Both the position numbers and the translations under genes were made by a program. Below the pieces are notes generated by a model that was given only the letters and a program-made list of their open reading frames with translations, ran no database searches and was not told the origin of the DNA. From contig JANWIJ010000018.1 of NCBI GenBank assembly GCA_025449935.1, forward strand, positions 1-61,480: DNA of 61,480 bases, in the 5' to 3' direction. This DNA comes from Chitinophagaceae bacterium (GTDB taxonomy: Bacteria; Bacteroidota; Bacteroidia; Chitinophagales; Chitinophagaceae). The stretch's first letter is position 1, and every line of letters starts with the position of its first letter. Below, in pieces: positions 15,911-24,600 of the stretch.

Positions 15911-16219
15911 ATGAGAATTGTACATGTTACTTCAAAACCAGTTTGCAAAAATTTTTATTCCCTCATTAAACAAAAGGAAAGGGAACTAAGGCATAAAGGA
16001 CGCGGAACTTTGCACAGGACCGGGGAGAACCGGTGGAAACATGTCAGTTACCCCGGGTATATTGATTTTTATAAAGCCAATACCAGTATTTCAATCTTCG
16101 AGGTAAAATCAAAATCAGAAAAAAGCAATGAGTGGCAATTACTTCATTCGTTCCTGGGTTTCCTGGACAGGCATTTCCACAAAGAAATAGAATCAATAAC
16201 CATTTTATACCGCGACTAA
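15911..16219 (+). CDS. Hypothetical protein of 102 residues
   Basis: No signal peptide, no membrane segment; strongly basic N-terminal half (KQKERELRHKGRGTLHRTGE) and an alpha/beta C-terminal half (ISIFEVKSKSEKSNEWQLLHS, then FLDRHFHKEIESITILYRD). I do not recognise the family. A sequence TTACTTTG at 15815-15822, near the consensus, may be its promoter, about 90 nt upstream of the ATG. It is flanked by a 275-base stretch with no gene that I can support (15636-15910) and converges with the cupin gene 51 nt away. It may be a small RNA-related protein or an orphan. Confidence 0.55.
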   Translation: MRIVHVTSKPVCKNFYSLIKQKERELRHKGRGTLHRTGENRWKHVSYPGYIDFYKANTSISIFEVKSKSEKSNEWQLLHSFLGFLDRHFHKEIESITILYRD

Positions 16220-16270
16220 GACTTTCCGGGCATCTTTCTATTATTGAAGCGGCTACAACTTGGTATTATA

Positions 16271-16678
16271 TCACACTCCTCCCTCTTTCACATCATAGGT
16301 AGTCAGGAGCAGCACCGTATCCGTCATTGCTTCAATGGAATGTGGTATGCCCGGATGAAAAGCGATCAGTTGGTTTTCTTTCATATCCGCATCGCCTTCC
16401 AATGATGTAATGCGGGTGATACCCTCCATCACCTGGAGGGTCAGGAAGCCGTTGACAGTATTATCTTTGATCGCAGCTCCTTCTTTCAGTACGGTTACCA
16501 CGATGGTCATGTTATCGGTTTTGAAAACTGTGATGGCATTCCGGTCACTTTTTCCCCATGTTTCCTCATCTTTTACCTGTTCAACAAAAGCTGCAAGGTC
16601 AGCAAATACGTAGGGAGCATCCAGTACCCGGTCACCTTCCGGGCGGTTGCGGGTGGCTTCATTCCGTTTTATTTCCAT
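16271..16678 (-). CDS. Cupin-domain protein
   Basis: 135 residues forming one cupin beta-barrel. The two cupin motifs are recognisable: motif 1 region TVLKEGAAIKDNTVNGFLTLQVMEG and motif 2 region LIAFHPGIPHSIEAM, whose His residues occupy the expected metal position. Motif 1 lacks the usual HxH pair (it has IKDNTVNG), so the metal site may be incomplete. No signal peptide. Likely a small-molecule-binding or sensing protein rather than a clear enzyme; the substrate is unknown. Confidence 0.75.
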   Translation of the reverse strand: MEIKRNEATRNRPEGDRVLDAPYVFADLAAFVEQVKDEETWGKSDRNAITVFKTDNMTIVVTVLKEGAAIKDNTVNGFLTLQVMEGITRITSLEGDADMKENQLIAFHPGIPHSIEAMTDTVLLLTTYDVKEGGV

Positions 16679-16772
16679 AACAAGTATTTTAATGATAAAT
16701 GGGGACCCTGCTTCTTATTAAAAAACTGTGCCACAGAAAGACCTGGGCAGGAGGCACTCAGGATATACGCCT

Positions 16773-16803
16773 AAAAACAGACCTCCCGAGGAATCGGGAG
16801 GTC
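16773..16803 (-). terminator. Rho-independent terminator of the L31 type B gene
   Basis: A perfect 10-bp stem (16780-16789 with 16794-16803, GACCTCCCGA) closed by a GGAA loop. In the minus-strand transcript it is followed by TGTTTTTA. It lies 70 nt past the stop codon of the ribosomal protein gene. Confidence 0.8.
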
Positions 16804-16872
16804 TAAAGTATAGCCATGAAAAACAAAACTCGATCCCGGTTACCCGGGAAAAGAGCTCTGCACAAGTTAATA

Positions 16873-17127
16873 TTATTCTGCTTTTTTAGCGTATTTCTTC
16901 TTGAATTTATCAATACGGCCGGCTGTGTCCACCAGCATATTTTTACCGGTAAAGAAAGGGTGAGAAGTATTGGAAATCTCCAGTTTCACCAGGGGATATT
17001 CATTCCCATCTTCCCATTTTACGGACTCTTTTGAGACGGCCGTAGACTTGCTCAAAAAACTGTGACCATTACTCATGTCTTTAAAAACAACTAACCGATA
17101 GCTATCGGGATGGATTCCTTTTTTCAT
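16873..17127 (-). CDS. rpmE2: 50S ribosomal protein L31, type B
   Basis: 84 residues. The start [17 protein letters not shown] and the block [28 protein letters not shown] are highly characteristic of the type B form, which lacks the zinc-binding CxxC pairs of type A L31 and is often the only L31 in Bacteroidota. It is a component of the large ribosomal subunit bridging towards 5S rRNA. The gene has its own strong promoter (17193-17224, minus strand) and a strong terminator. The leader is about 59 nt. Confidence 0.95.
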   Translation of the reverse strand: MKKGIHPDSYRLVVFKDMSNGHSFLSKSTAVSKESVKWEDGNEYPLVKLEISNTSHPFFTGKNMLVDTAGRIDKFKKKYAKKAE

Positions 17128-17192
17128 AACTCTATGATTTTGAAGGCTGCACGGATTTTGCCGTACAGGTTAACAAATAAATTTTAAGTCGG

Positions 17193-17224
17193 CAAAGATA
17201 GGCCAGGACAGCTTTATAGCCAAA
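17193..17224 (-). promoter_or_regulatory. Strong housekeeping-type promoter of rpmE2
   Basis: On the minus strand: TTTG (17224-17221), 20-nt spacer, then TATCTTTG (17200-17193). Both boxes fit the Bacteroidota -33/-7 consensus at near-ideal spacing. The -7 element lies about 65 nt before the rpmE2 start codon. Confidence 0.75.
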
Positions 17225-17324
17225 TCTTATTGAAGAATTCCAGGAGGGCCCAAAAGATGAAAGCACCAAGTGAGTCTACTTCCGGTTTTCACCTTCCGTT
17301 TACTTACCCGATGCTTTCTGAAGA

Positions 17325-17394
17325 TACTTCCACCTTTTGAGGGGCTTCTGTTTCTCCCGAAGTTACTTCCACCTTTTGAGGGGTTTCCGTTTCT
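17325..17394. repeat. Two direct repeats, 39-bp period
   Basis: The 20-base unit TACTTCCACCTTTTGAGGGG occurs at 17325-17344 and 17364-17383, each followed by a near-identical 11-base tail (CTTCTGTTTCT / TTTCCGTTTCT). A weaker partial match starts near 17275. The 17128-17551 gap (424 bases) holds this repeat, the rpmE2 promoter and no gene that I can support. Possibly a decayed tandem repeat or protein-binding array. Confidence 0.6.
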
Positions 17395-17551
17395 TCCTAG
17401 TACTTAATTTTATTGCTAAAACTTCGTACAGTTGTATGTCAAATATAGTTTTTAGATATGCCTCCTTCCAAATAATTCCCCCATATGATATGCACCTATT
17501 ATGCACTTTCTTATCAACAGCAAAGTGGCGATTTGGGACGGTTATACAGGA

Positions 17552-18043
17552 TTAATCCCGCATGTTCACATATTGTAAAGGAATTCCCAGGTTAGCTGTC
17601 TTACAGAACTGTATGACGGCCTGGAGATCATCAATTTTTTTCCCGGTTACCCTTACCAGGTCGTCGTTGATGGATGCCTGCACCTTCAACCCGGCGTCTT
17701 TGATCAGCTTAACTATCTTCTTAGCATCTTCCTGTGCAAGACCGTTCTTTACTTTCACGTCTTTCTTCCAGAGTTTCCCGCTTTGCTGCCCTTCTTTAGA
17801 GGCATCGAAAGCTTCAGGTGCAATACCCTGCTTATGCGCACGGCTGATCAGCACGTCCACCAACTGCCGCATTTTCATATCATCATCCGTTTCCATCTTA
17901 ATGACAAACTCTTTTTTATCCAGGTTGAGCACCACGTGGGATCCCTTAAAGTCAAACCGGTTGGTGATTTCTTTGCTGGTTACATTCACGGCATTGTCCA
18001 ATGCCTGAGCGTCTACTTTACTTACAATATCGAAGGAAGGCAT
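17552..18043 (-). CDS. yajQ: YajQ family nucleotide-binding protein
   Basis: 163 residues, the standard length. The start MPSFDIVSKVD and the blocks NRFDFKGSHVVLNLD, LISRAHKQGIAPEAFD, GKKIDDLQAVIQFCK and NLGIPLQYVNMRD are diagnostic for the YajQ family (UPF0234). Homologues bind cyclic di-GMP or other nucleotides and affect gene expression and virulence in some bacteria; the role here is not settled. A TACATTTG element (18101-18094, minus strand) lies 50 nt before the start codon. Confidence 0.95.
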   Translation of the reverse strand: MPSFDIVSKVDAQALDNAVNVTSKEITNRFDFKGSHVVLNLDKKEFVIKMETDDDMKMRQLVDVLISRAHKQGIAPEAFDASKEGQQSGKLWKKDVKVKNGLAQEDAKKIVKLIKDAGLKVQASINDDLVRVTGKKIDDLQAVIQFCKTANLGIPLQYVNMRD

Positions 18044-18093
18044 AATCGGTTGGTTTATGGTTTATGGTTGTAGTTTTTTGTGGTATAGTCCTT

Positions 18094-18101
18094 CAAATGT
18101 A
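18094..18101 (-). promoter_or_regulatory. Bacteroidota -7 element of yajQ
   Basis: Minus-strand TACATTTG matches TAnnTTTG, about 50 nt upstream of the start at 18043. Between it and the gene lies a short GGTTTAT repeat. No TTTG box at the ideal spacing. Confidence 0.45.
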
Positions 18102-18184
18102 AATTCTTTCCGCTAATTAGTGCTCACCCTGAATCTTCCCGCTTAAAAAAACAGTTCGGGGTCCTTCCGCTTTTTAGGAATGGG

Positions 18185-18214
18185 TAAAAAAAGTCCCTCC
18201 TGGAAAGGAAGGAC
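18185..18214 (-). terminator. Rho-independent terminator of the second TonB-linked receptor
   Basis: Stem GTCCCTCC/GGAAGGAC (18193-18200, 18207-18214), one mismatch, hexanucleotide loop, and a run of seven T on the minus strand (forward A-run at 18186-18192). It lies 46 nt downstream of the stop codon at 18261. Confidence 0.75.
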
Positions 18215-18260
18215 GACTCATATATCTGCATACATGAGAAAACTATGCGTTTAATTATAT

Positions 18261-20762
18261 TTATTGACCACCCTGTCCTACCCGGTTCTGTTCATCCTGG
18301 GAGGCGCTGTTTCTGCGGCGCGGTTGCTGGTTTTGCTGCCCATTTTTGCCAAACCGGTAGGTAAAAGTGGCCGTTACCTGGCGTATATCAGGCCGGGCCA
18401 GGAAATTGCCGTCAATCCTGCCATATTTGCTGAGCCCTTCAAATTTTTGCCAGGCAAACGGGTCACGAACATTTAAGCGAAGCGTTCCCTTTCCTTTCAT
18501 GATTTGTTTCTGTGCCCCGATGCTGATCTGGTAAATGGGCTGCATCTCGGTAAGGTTATTGATCCCCTTGTGCCGGTAAAATCCGCTCAGTTCCCCGGTG
18601 TATCCCTTACCCAGGCTAAAGTTGTTGGTGATGTTGATCATAAATGATGTAAAGGACATGTCAATATTTATGGTATCATAAACTCCTTCATAATGATTAT
18701 TGAAGATGTTCGTGAACAGATTCGCGTTCCACCATTTGGCTACTGTTACAGGAGCAGTAATTGAAATACCCACATTCCTGAACTTAGCCACATTATCCAC
18801 TGTCAGGAACCTGATTTTGCTGTCGGGATTATTTGGGTCGAGCTTATTTATCTGCGAAATCACGTCATCGGTAGAATTAAAGTTGAGCGTAGTGATGAAC
18901 TTACTTTTGAAAGAATGGGTCAATTCAATATTATGCGTGTATTGTGGCCGTAAATAAATATTACCCTGCCGGTAGGACAATGAATCAAGGAAATAAGTAA
19001 ACGGGTTCAGGTCCTGGTAATTCGGCCTGTTAATCCGGCGGCCATAGGAAACCGTGAGGCTGTTGTTGCTATTCAGCTTATAGCTTACAAATGCAGTGGG
19101 GAACAGGTTGGTGGTGTCCCGTTTGAATTTTGTTTGCTGAACCACCTGGTTGCCCAGCTGGTTACCGTTCGCAACCGTATTCTCGATTCGCAACCCCGCC
19201 TGGAACGACCATTTTTTCAATTCCTTACTAAAGTTCACATAGGCCGCATTAATATTTTCATCATAGATAAAGTGATTGGAACGGATCAGGTCATCTTCCC
19301 ATTTACCATTCCTGTGATTCTCGTAGTCGACCATGTTGTCATTCTTGACGAAACTGGTTTTTATTCCCGCTTCAAAACGACCAGCTTTGATGGGATGGAC
19401 ATAATCCGTTTTAAAAGTGAATATATTTATTTCAGAAGGCAGGTGCCCTCTCAGCATGGATTGACCGGAATGCTGTAACAGGTTATCATAATAATCAGTG
19501 GTGAGTAACATATCAGACACATTGCTGTAGGTCACGTAATCGAAATCTGCCGTCAACTCCCTCCCGGCTGTATCGAAGGCATGTTTCCAGTTCAGGTTTG
19601 CCGTAGCATTTTTAAACTTTATGTTATTGTCGGTGTACGAAACCAGCCGGCTCTCCAGCTCCCGGTTTGCATCGCTGAGGTTCCCGACCGTCGTGGGTGT
19701 AGGATGGCCGCTGAAGGCAAAACCACTTACGACAATTCCAAATACATCTTTCTTGTTGGCATACCAGTCCATACCAAGCTTTAGCGTATGATTATTATTG
19801 CCAAACTTAAACCGGGTTTCAGTATTGTTATACCCGGTGATGATTTTGTCATCATCCAAAAACCGGTTTTCAAAGGTCAACGTATTCCGGCCCCTGAACA
19901 TATTCGGGTTATAATTGCCAAAGAGATTGATCTTGTTTTTGCGCCAGTTAAAATTGATGCTGTTCTGCGATTTTGGAATATAATATGTGGCATTCCTGGG
20001 CTTGTAAATACTGCTGGTGATCCCCACCATTACACTCCCGTTAAACCCTGCATTTTTTCCTTTCTTGGTTTTGATATTAATCACGCCTGAATTACCGGAG
20101 GCATCATAGCGCGAGGATGGATTGGTCATAATTTCAATCTGGTCCAGGGCAGAAGCCGGCATATTCTTCAGCATATTCGTAAGATCCGCCGCCGACAGGT
20201 AGGATAGCTTACCATCAAGCATGATAACAACTCCTGCTTTTCCCCGGAGACTGATATTCCCATCATTGTCCACACTTACCCCCGGTGATTTTTCAAGGAC
20301 TTCCAGCGCAGTGGCCCCCGCACTGGTGGGTGAAGCATCCACGTTCACTATTGTTTTATCAATCTTCGTTTCTATAAATGGCCTTTTGGCTGTGACAGTT
20401 ACCCCGCCAAGACTTTTCGCAGCTTCGGTAAGTTGTAATCCCGCAACCGTAATTATATTATCGGTGGAACTGACCGTTACCTTGCTGCTGATTTTTTTTT
20501 CATACCCCATGGCGGAAACGGTGACCAGATAGTCTCCTTCAGCAATATGCTCAAATTCATATTTTCCATCCTTCCCGCTCACAGCCACTTTGACAAGCGC
20601 TGAGTCGGTGGCTTTTACCAACGACACGGAAACAGATGAAAGAGGTTTATTGGCAGCATCCACAACAATACCGGAGACTTTGCCGGTTTTATTTTGTCCG
20701 AAAACCTGCAGCAAACAGGTAAAGAGGACCAGGGAAAGGGTAAATAACTTTCTCATATTCAT
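18261..20762 (-). CDS. TonB-linked outer-membrane receptor-like beta-barrel protein (receptor B)
   Basis: 833 residues. Signal peptide (to about VFGQ), then a carboxypeptidase-regulatory-like domain (about 25-110, TGKVSGIVVDAANKPLSSVS), a plug-like domain (about 120-225, ALEVLEKSPGVSVDNDGN, DASGNSGVINIKTKKG) and a long outer-membrane beta-barrel. This is the OMP_b-brl_3 type of TonB-dependent receptor; it lacks a SusD partner nearby, so it is not a classical polysaccharide locus. It is the downstream member of a tandem pair; the two share the whole architecture and 830-833 residues. The tail is rich in Gln/Arg and has no terminal aromatic residue. Substrate unknown. Confidence 0.87.
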   Translation of the reverse strand: MNMRKLFTLSLVLFTCLLQVFGQNKTGKVSGIVVDAANKPLSSVSVSLVKATDSALVKVAVSGKDGKYEFEHIAEGDYLVTVSAMGYEKKISSKVTVSSTDNIITVAGLQLTEAAKSLGGVTVTAKRPFIETKIDKTIVNVDASPTSAGATALEVLEKSPGVSVDNDGNISLRGKAGVVIMLDGKLSYLSAADLTNMLKNMPASALDQIEIMTNPSSRYDASGNSGVINIKTKKGKNAGFNGSVMVGITSSIYKPRNATYYIPKSQNSINFNWRKNKINLFGNYNPNMFRGRNTLTFENRFLDDDKIITGYNNTETRFKFGNNNHTLKLGMDWYANKKDVFGIVVSGFAFSGHPTPTTVGNLSDANRELESRLVSYTDNNIKFKNATANLNWKHAFDTAGRELTADFDYVTYSNVSDMLLTTDYYDNLLQHSGQSMLRGHLPSEINIFTFKTDYVHPIKAGRFEAGIKTSFVKNDNMVDYENHRNGKWEDDLIRSNHFIYDENINAAYVNFSKELKKWSFQAGLRIENTVANGNQLGNQVVQQTKFKRDTTNLFPTAFVSYKLNSNNSLTVSYGRRINRPNYQDLNPFTYFLDSLSYRQGNIYLRPQYTHNIELTHSFKSKFITTLNFNSTDDVISQINKLDPNNPDSKIRFLTVDNVAKFRNVGISITAPVTVAKWWNANLFTNIFNNHYEGVYDTINIDMSFTSFMINITNNFSLGKGYTGELSGFYRHKGINNLTEMQPIYQISIGAQKQIMKGKGTLRLNVRDPFAWQKFEGLSKYGRIDGNFLARPDIRQVTATFTYRFGKNGQQNQQPRRRNSASQDEQNRVGQGGQ

Positions 20763-20942
20763 GGCTATGGTTAATGATTAAAGAGCTAAAATTGCGACCT
20801 ATCCGAATAAAAGGAAAGAGAAATATGACAAGTTTCGTAGTTCCCGTGACAAAGGGTAATAAATCCGTACCGATACACCAGCGGTAAAATCCGGGTTTGA
20901 CATTCTACCTGTGTGAAACAGCATTAACATTTGCAAGGGGTT

Positions 20943-20980
20943 AAAAAAAATCTCCCGTCCTGGTTAAACATGACGGGAGA
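20943..20980 (-). terminator. Rho-independent terminator of the first TonB-linked receptor
   Basis: Perfect 9-bp stem TCTCCCGTC/GACGGGAGA (20951-20959, 20972-20980) followed by eight T on the minus strand (forward A-run 20943-20950). It separates the two receptor genes into independent transcripts unless read-through occurs. Confidence 0.85.
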
Positions 20981-21011
20981 AATGATAAGGCTTAATGGTT
21001 ATAGGTTTCGT

Positions 21012-23504
21012 TTAATTACCTGTTTTTACCCGTTGCTGCTCATCGGTTGCACCGCCGCTTTTCCTGCTGCCGTTTGCTTTCAATTTTCCTTTATTAAATC
21101 TCCAGGAGAAACTGAGGCTGACTGCGCGGCTGTCATTTACATCTTTGAACCGGGCATCTACATTACCATACTTGCTGTATCCTTCGAATACGCTGCCCGC
21201 AAATATGTCACGCACATTCAGGCGCACAGTTCCTTTCTCTTTTAAAACTTGTTTGCTGAAACCAGCATTCACCTGTATAATCGGATCGATGAAGATCACT
21301 CCCTCCAATCCTTTGCTCCGGTAGAACCCGCTCAGTTCGGCGCTCCATCCTTTTCCGAATTTGAATTGCTGCTGAGCCTGTGCCATGAAACCGGTAAGAC
21401 GGAGAGAAATGTTTTCATTATCTACAATGCCTTTAAAATGGTTATTTGAAAGATTCATGTAAATATTTCCACTCCACCATTTAGTGATCTGCTTATTGGC
21501 GCTGATAGCAATACCCACCTGGTTGCGAGTTGCAATATTGGCCTTTTTGATAAAGGTTTCACTGGTGGTCTCATTTTGTTCCAGAACCTGCTGGATGATA
21601 TCATTTGTAGTGCTGTAATTCAACGTGGTCGTCAAAAACCCTTTGTGAGTATGACTCAATTCAATATTATGGCTGAACTGGGGCTTCAGGTTGGGGTTAC
21701 CTTGTTCAAACGTGTACTTGTCAAGGAAATGAATGAATGGGTTGAGGTCCCCGTAGTCAGGGCGATTGACCCTTCTTCCGTAATTGATAACAAATGAATT
21801 CTTTTCGTTGGCGGTATACTGCAAATAAGCTGTTGGGAAAAGCTGGGTGTAGTTCCGGTCAAAGGTTTCAACAAAAGGTACAAACTTGTTTTCGGAAGCT
21901 TTATACACAAATCCTTTTGAATCGCCTTTGGCATTTGTATTTTCCAACCGCAGGCCGAATTGACCGCTCCATTTCTTACCCAGTGGCCGGCTGTAATTGA
22001 CATAGGCTGCATTGATATTTTCCGTATAAATAAAATGATTGCTCCGGCCACTGTCCAGGACGGCCGTATTATAGACCACGTTTTCATATACAGCGTTATT
22101 ATCCGTTTCCACATAGCTGGATTTGATACCTGCTTCGAACTTTGCGCCTTTTTTCAGGGGCTTGCTGTAATCCACCTTACCGCTGTAGATGGTGATATCC
22201 TGCGGAAGTGTTCCCAGCAATGTATCCGGCTTCTCGGAAGCATCACCAAACTTATCATAATAATAACTGTACAGTGGTTGCTTGCTGGTTGACCTGTATT
22301 GTACATAATCCAGGTCAGCTGTCAGTTCCTGTCCCGCTGAATCCAGCACGGTACGTAAATTGACATTACTGCTGAAGTTTTTCCATTTTTCATCGTTCCG
22401 GGTAAATGTATTGGTCCGGCTTCTTAAGTCTCCGTTGGGTTCATTGATAAAAGTAACCGTATTGCTTTTCCAGGTGCTGGGATTATAATACCCGTTAAGT
22501 ACAAACCCAATGGTTGTTTTTTTACTGGCAGTATAGTCCAGGCCAACCTTCGCGCTGTAATAATGGCTTTGATTACTCATAGCTGATTTCTGATCAAATA
22601 CGGTAAGGATATCCTTGGTGGTTGATTCCCGGAAATTCCGTGTAATAAATAATTCTTCACCACGGTGATTACGGCTGTAGTTCAGGTTGCTGAACAGGTT
22701 CACTTTCCCGTTGCGGTAATTAAAATTAAATGCATCGTTGAACCTGGGATATTTACCCTGTGTATAACCCACGGTAAGGCTCCCGTTATATCCGAACTGC
22801 TTGTTCTTTTTGGTCTTGATATTTATTACCCCTGAATTACCCGACGCATCATACCTGGCCGGGGGATTTGTCATGATCTCTATTTGCTCTAACTGGCTTG
22901 CACTCATACTACGCAGCAAATTGGCCAGGTCAGCACCGTTTAAATAACTGGGACGGCCATCCACCAATATCACCACACCCTGTTTTCCTTTCAGGCTCAC
23001 ATTACCATCTTTATCTACTGTAACCCCCGGAGATTTCTCCAATACTTCTAATGCAGTTCCTCCAACATTGGTGATAGAGGCCTCAACATTTACGATCGTC
23101 CTGTCAAGTTTTTGTTCGATTAAAGGTTTTTTGGCAGTAACGGTAACCCCGCTGATAGATTTGGCCTGGGGAACCAGCTCTATGGTTTTTACAGTTACTG
23201 ACTGGCTGGCCGGGCCAATTTCGATTACTTCAGAATAACCTTTGTTGTGACCAACCGCACTGATTGATACAAAATAACGGCCATCCGGTATGGCTTCAAA
23301 CTGGTATTTGCCTGTCCGGTCTGCCACACTCATTTTAGCAACTGAAGAATCCCCTACCCTTAATAAGGTAATGGTGGCAGATTCCAGTGTTTTTGCGTTT
23401 CCATCAATAACGGTTCCGTTTATTTTACCGGAATTAGTTTGGGAATAACTGGCAAAAGATAAGGTTGTCAGGAAGATTGTCAGCAGCGTTACTAGCTTTC
23501 TCAT
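21012..23504 (-). CDS. TonB-linked outer-membrane receptor-like beta-barrel protein (receptor A)
   Basis: 830 residues with a signal peptide cleaved near SYSQ. Domains as in receptor B: carboxypeptidase-regulatory domain (TNSGKINGTVIDGNAKTLES), plug (ALEVLEKSPGVTVDKDGNVS, NPPARYDASGNSGVINIKTK) and an outer-membrane beta-barrel. The two proteins are paralogues diverged well beyond a recent duplication. It follows the LytS/LytT genes on the same strand with a 331-base gap and its own -7 element, so it is a plausible target of that two-component system; this is inference. Ligand unknown. Confidence 0.87.
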   Translation of the reverse strand: MRKLVTLLTIFLTTLSFASYSQTNSGKINGTVIDGNAKTLESATITLLRVGDSSVAKMSVADRTGKYQFEAIPDGRYFVSISAVGHNKGYSEVIEIGPASQSVTVKTIELVPQAKSISGVTVTAKKPLIEQKLDRTIVNVEASITNVGGTALEVLEKSPGVTVDKDGNVSLKGKQGVVILVDGRPSYLNGADLANLLRSMSASQLEQIEIMTNPPARYDASGNSGVINIKTKKNKQFGYNGSLTVGYTQGKYPRFNDAFNFNYRNGKVNLFSNLNYSRNHRGEELFITRNFRESTTKDILTVFDQKSAMSNQSHYYSAKVGLDYTASKKTTIGFVLNGYYNPSTWKSNTVTFINEPNGDLRSRTNTFTRNDEKWKNFSSNVNLRTVLDSAGQELTADLDYVQYRSTSKQPLYSYYYDKFGDASEKPDTLLGTLPQDITIYSGKVDYSKPLKKGAKFEAGIKSSYVETDNNAVYENVVYNTAVLDSGRSNHFIYTENINAAYVNYSRPLGKKWSGQFGLRLENTNAKGDSKGFVYKASENKFVPFVETFDRNYTQLFPTAYLQYTANEKNSFVINYGRRVNRPDYGDLNPFIHFLDKYTFEQGNPNLKPQFSHNIELSHTHKGFLTTTLNYSTTNDIIQQVLEQNETTSETFIKKANIATRNQVGIAISANKQITKWWSGNIYMNLSNNHFKGIVDNENISLRLTGFMAQAQQQFKFGKGWSAELSGFYRSKGLEGVIFIDPIIQVNAGFSKQVLKEKGTVRLNVRDIFAGSVFEGYSKYGNVDARFKDVNDSRAVSLSFSWRFNKGKLKANGSRKSGGATDEQQRVKTGN

Positions 23505-23548
23505 TTCGTTTAGTTTTTTGACAGTACTTGTTTTTGAGTATTACAGCT

Positions 23549-23556
23549 CAAAACTA
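23549..23556 (-). promoter_or_regulatory. Bacteroidota -7 element of receptor A
   Basis: Minus-strand TAGTTTTG fits TAnnTTTG, about 45 nt before the ATG at 23504. A CTTG follows 15 nt further upstream, short of the ideal spacing. The 23505-23835 gap (331 bases) contains this element, the inverted repeat at 23593-23622 and nothing else that I recognise. Confidence 0.5.
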
Positions 23557-23592
23557 GGTACTTTGCATTACCAAGAACATTGTTTTAAATTA

Positions 23593-23622
23593 AACGGCCT
23601 ATTTCAGGGATAATCGGCCGTT
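23593..23622. repeat. Inverted repeat upstream of receptor A
   Basis: AACGGCC (23593-23599) and GGCCGTT (23616-23622), 16-nt spacer. It sits 37-66 nt upstream of the receptor A -7 element, a suitable place for an activator site, next to the LytT gene. LytTR regulators usually bind direct repeats, so the orientation is unusual if LytT binds here. Confidence 0.4.
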
Positions 23623-23835
23623 CGGAATTACAGTAGTGTGACGCAGCCCCTTAAACCGGGTTACAGACCCCGGCTATTTTCGTATGAATGGCAAAAAAAT
23701 GCCATAAGTGGGCTTAATTGTCACCTCCCCCGATTTCCTAGGCCGAAAATAGAGCCGGACCAGTGGGCTGTCTACGGCAAAGCGGCAAAACGTCAATTTA
23801 CCAGCCTGAGTTGAGGTTTTGGGGATCCGGGAGGA

Positions 23836-24600
23836 CTAAAGCCCAAATTCAGTTTTGATCTCTTCGTGGTAGGTCCGGCCTGAAGTAAGGCGGCTCCCGG
23901 GCTTATCATCCATAATAAAGAGATACCGGCCATTAAAATGCCTGTGCATTTCCCTGATCCGGTCTTTATTGATGATGTAGGATTTCTGAATGCGGTAAAA
24001 CTGTGACGGTATTTTTTCCTGGAGCGCGGTTAGTGAATTATCGGTCAGGTATTTCTGTCCGTCAACAGTATGTACATACACATATTTATCCTGTGCTTCC
24101 ATATAGGAGATATTTTCAAACCGAAGGAGGGTGATCCTGTCGCCGGTTTTGATCGGAAACGCTGTGGATTTTTGCGGCGCCTGGAACTGGCGGATGATTT
24201 CCTGCAGCCCGGTTACATCAATGGATGTATTAAGGCGTCCGAAGGCTTTCAATTTGTCAATGCTCTGTTTTAACCGTTCTTCGCGGATGGGTTTTAATAA
24301 ATAATCAATGGAAAAGGTGTTGAAGGCTTTGATCGCATATTGTTCGTAAGCCGTGGTGAAAATAATGTTGGGCTTTACCGTCAGCTGATCAATCACTTCG
24401 AACCCGGTAAGATCCGGCATTTGAATGTCAAGAAAAACAATATCCGGTTTAAGCTCCCCGATTTTCTGGATGGCCTCTCTCCCGTTCCCTGCCTCGTCAA
24501 TGACATTGATTACATCACTGTGTTCTTTCAGCAGGTTCTTCATCAGCCTCCTGGCAGCGGGCTCATCATCCACCACGATGGCACTAAACAACCGGTTCAT
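23836..24600 (-). CDS. LytTR-family response regulator
   Basis: 254 residues. Receiver domain: acidic pair in AIVVDDEPAARRLM (Asp11 and neighbours), phospho-acceptor Asp58 in DIVFLDIQMPDLTGFE, the conserved Thr/Lys in IIFTTAYEQYAIKAFNTFSIDYLLKP. The C-terminal LytTR DNA-binding domain runs from about residue 150 (FENISYMEAQDKYVYVHT, then LPSQFYRIQKSYIINKDRI in shape). The start overlaps the LytS-type kinase gene by 17 nt, so they are translationally coupled and form a pair. Targets are unknown; the tandem receptor genes immediately downstream are the obvious candidates. Confidence 0.93.
   Translation of the reverse strand: MNRLFSAIVVDDEPAARRLMKNLLKEHSDVINVIDEAGNGREAIQKIGELKPDIVFLDIQMPDLTGFEVIDQLTVKPNIIFTTAYEQYAIKAFNTFSIDYLLKPIREERLKQSIDKLKAFGRLNTSIDVTGLQEIIRQFQAPQKSTAFPIKTGDRITLLRFENISYMEAQDKYVYVHTVDGQKYLTDNSLTALQEKIPSQFYRIQKSYIINKDRIREMHRHFNGRYLFIMDDKPGSRLTSGRTYHEEIKTEFGL

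Noticed and set aside
17337-17555. A 72-codon frame over the direct repeats
   Set aside because: It is created by the repeat and runs into the yajQ stop region; no conserved composition.
18261-23504. SusC/SusD polysaccharide utilisation locus
   Set aside because: The receptors are of the OMP_b-brl_3 type and no SusD-like lipoprotein or glycoside hydrolase is encoded nearby.
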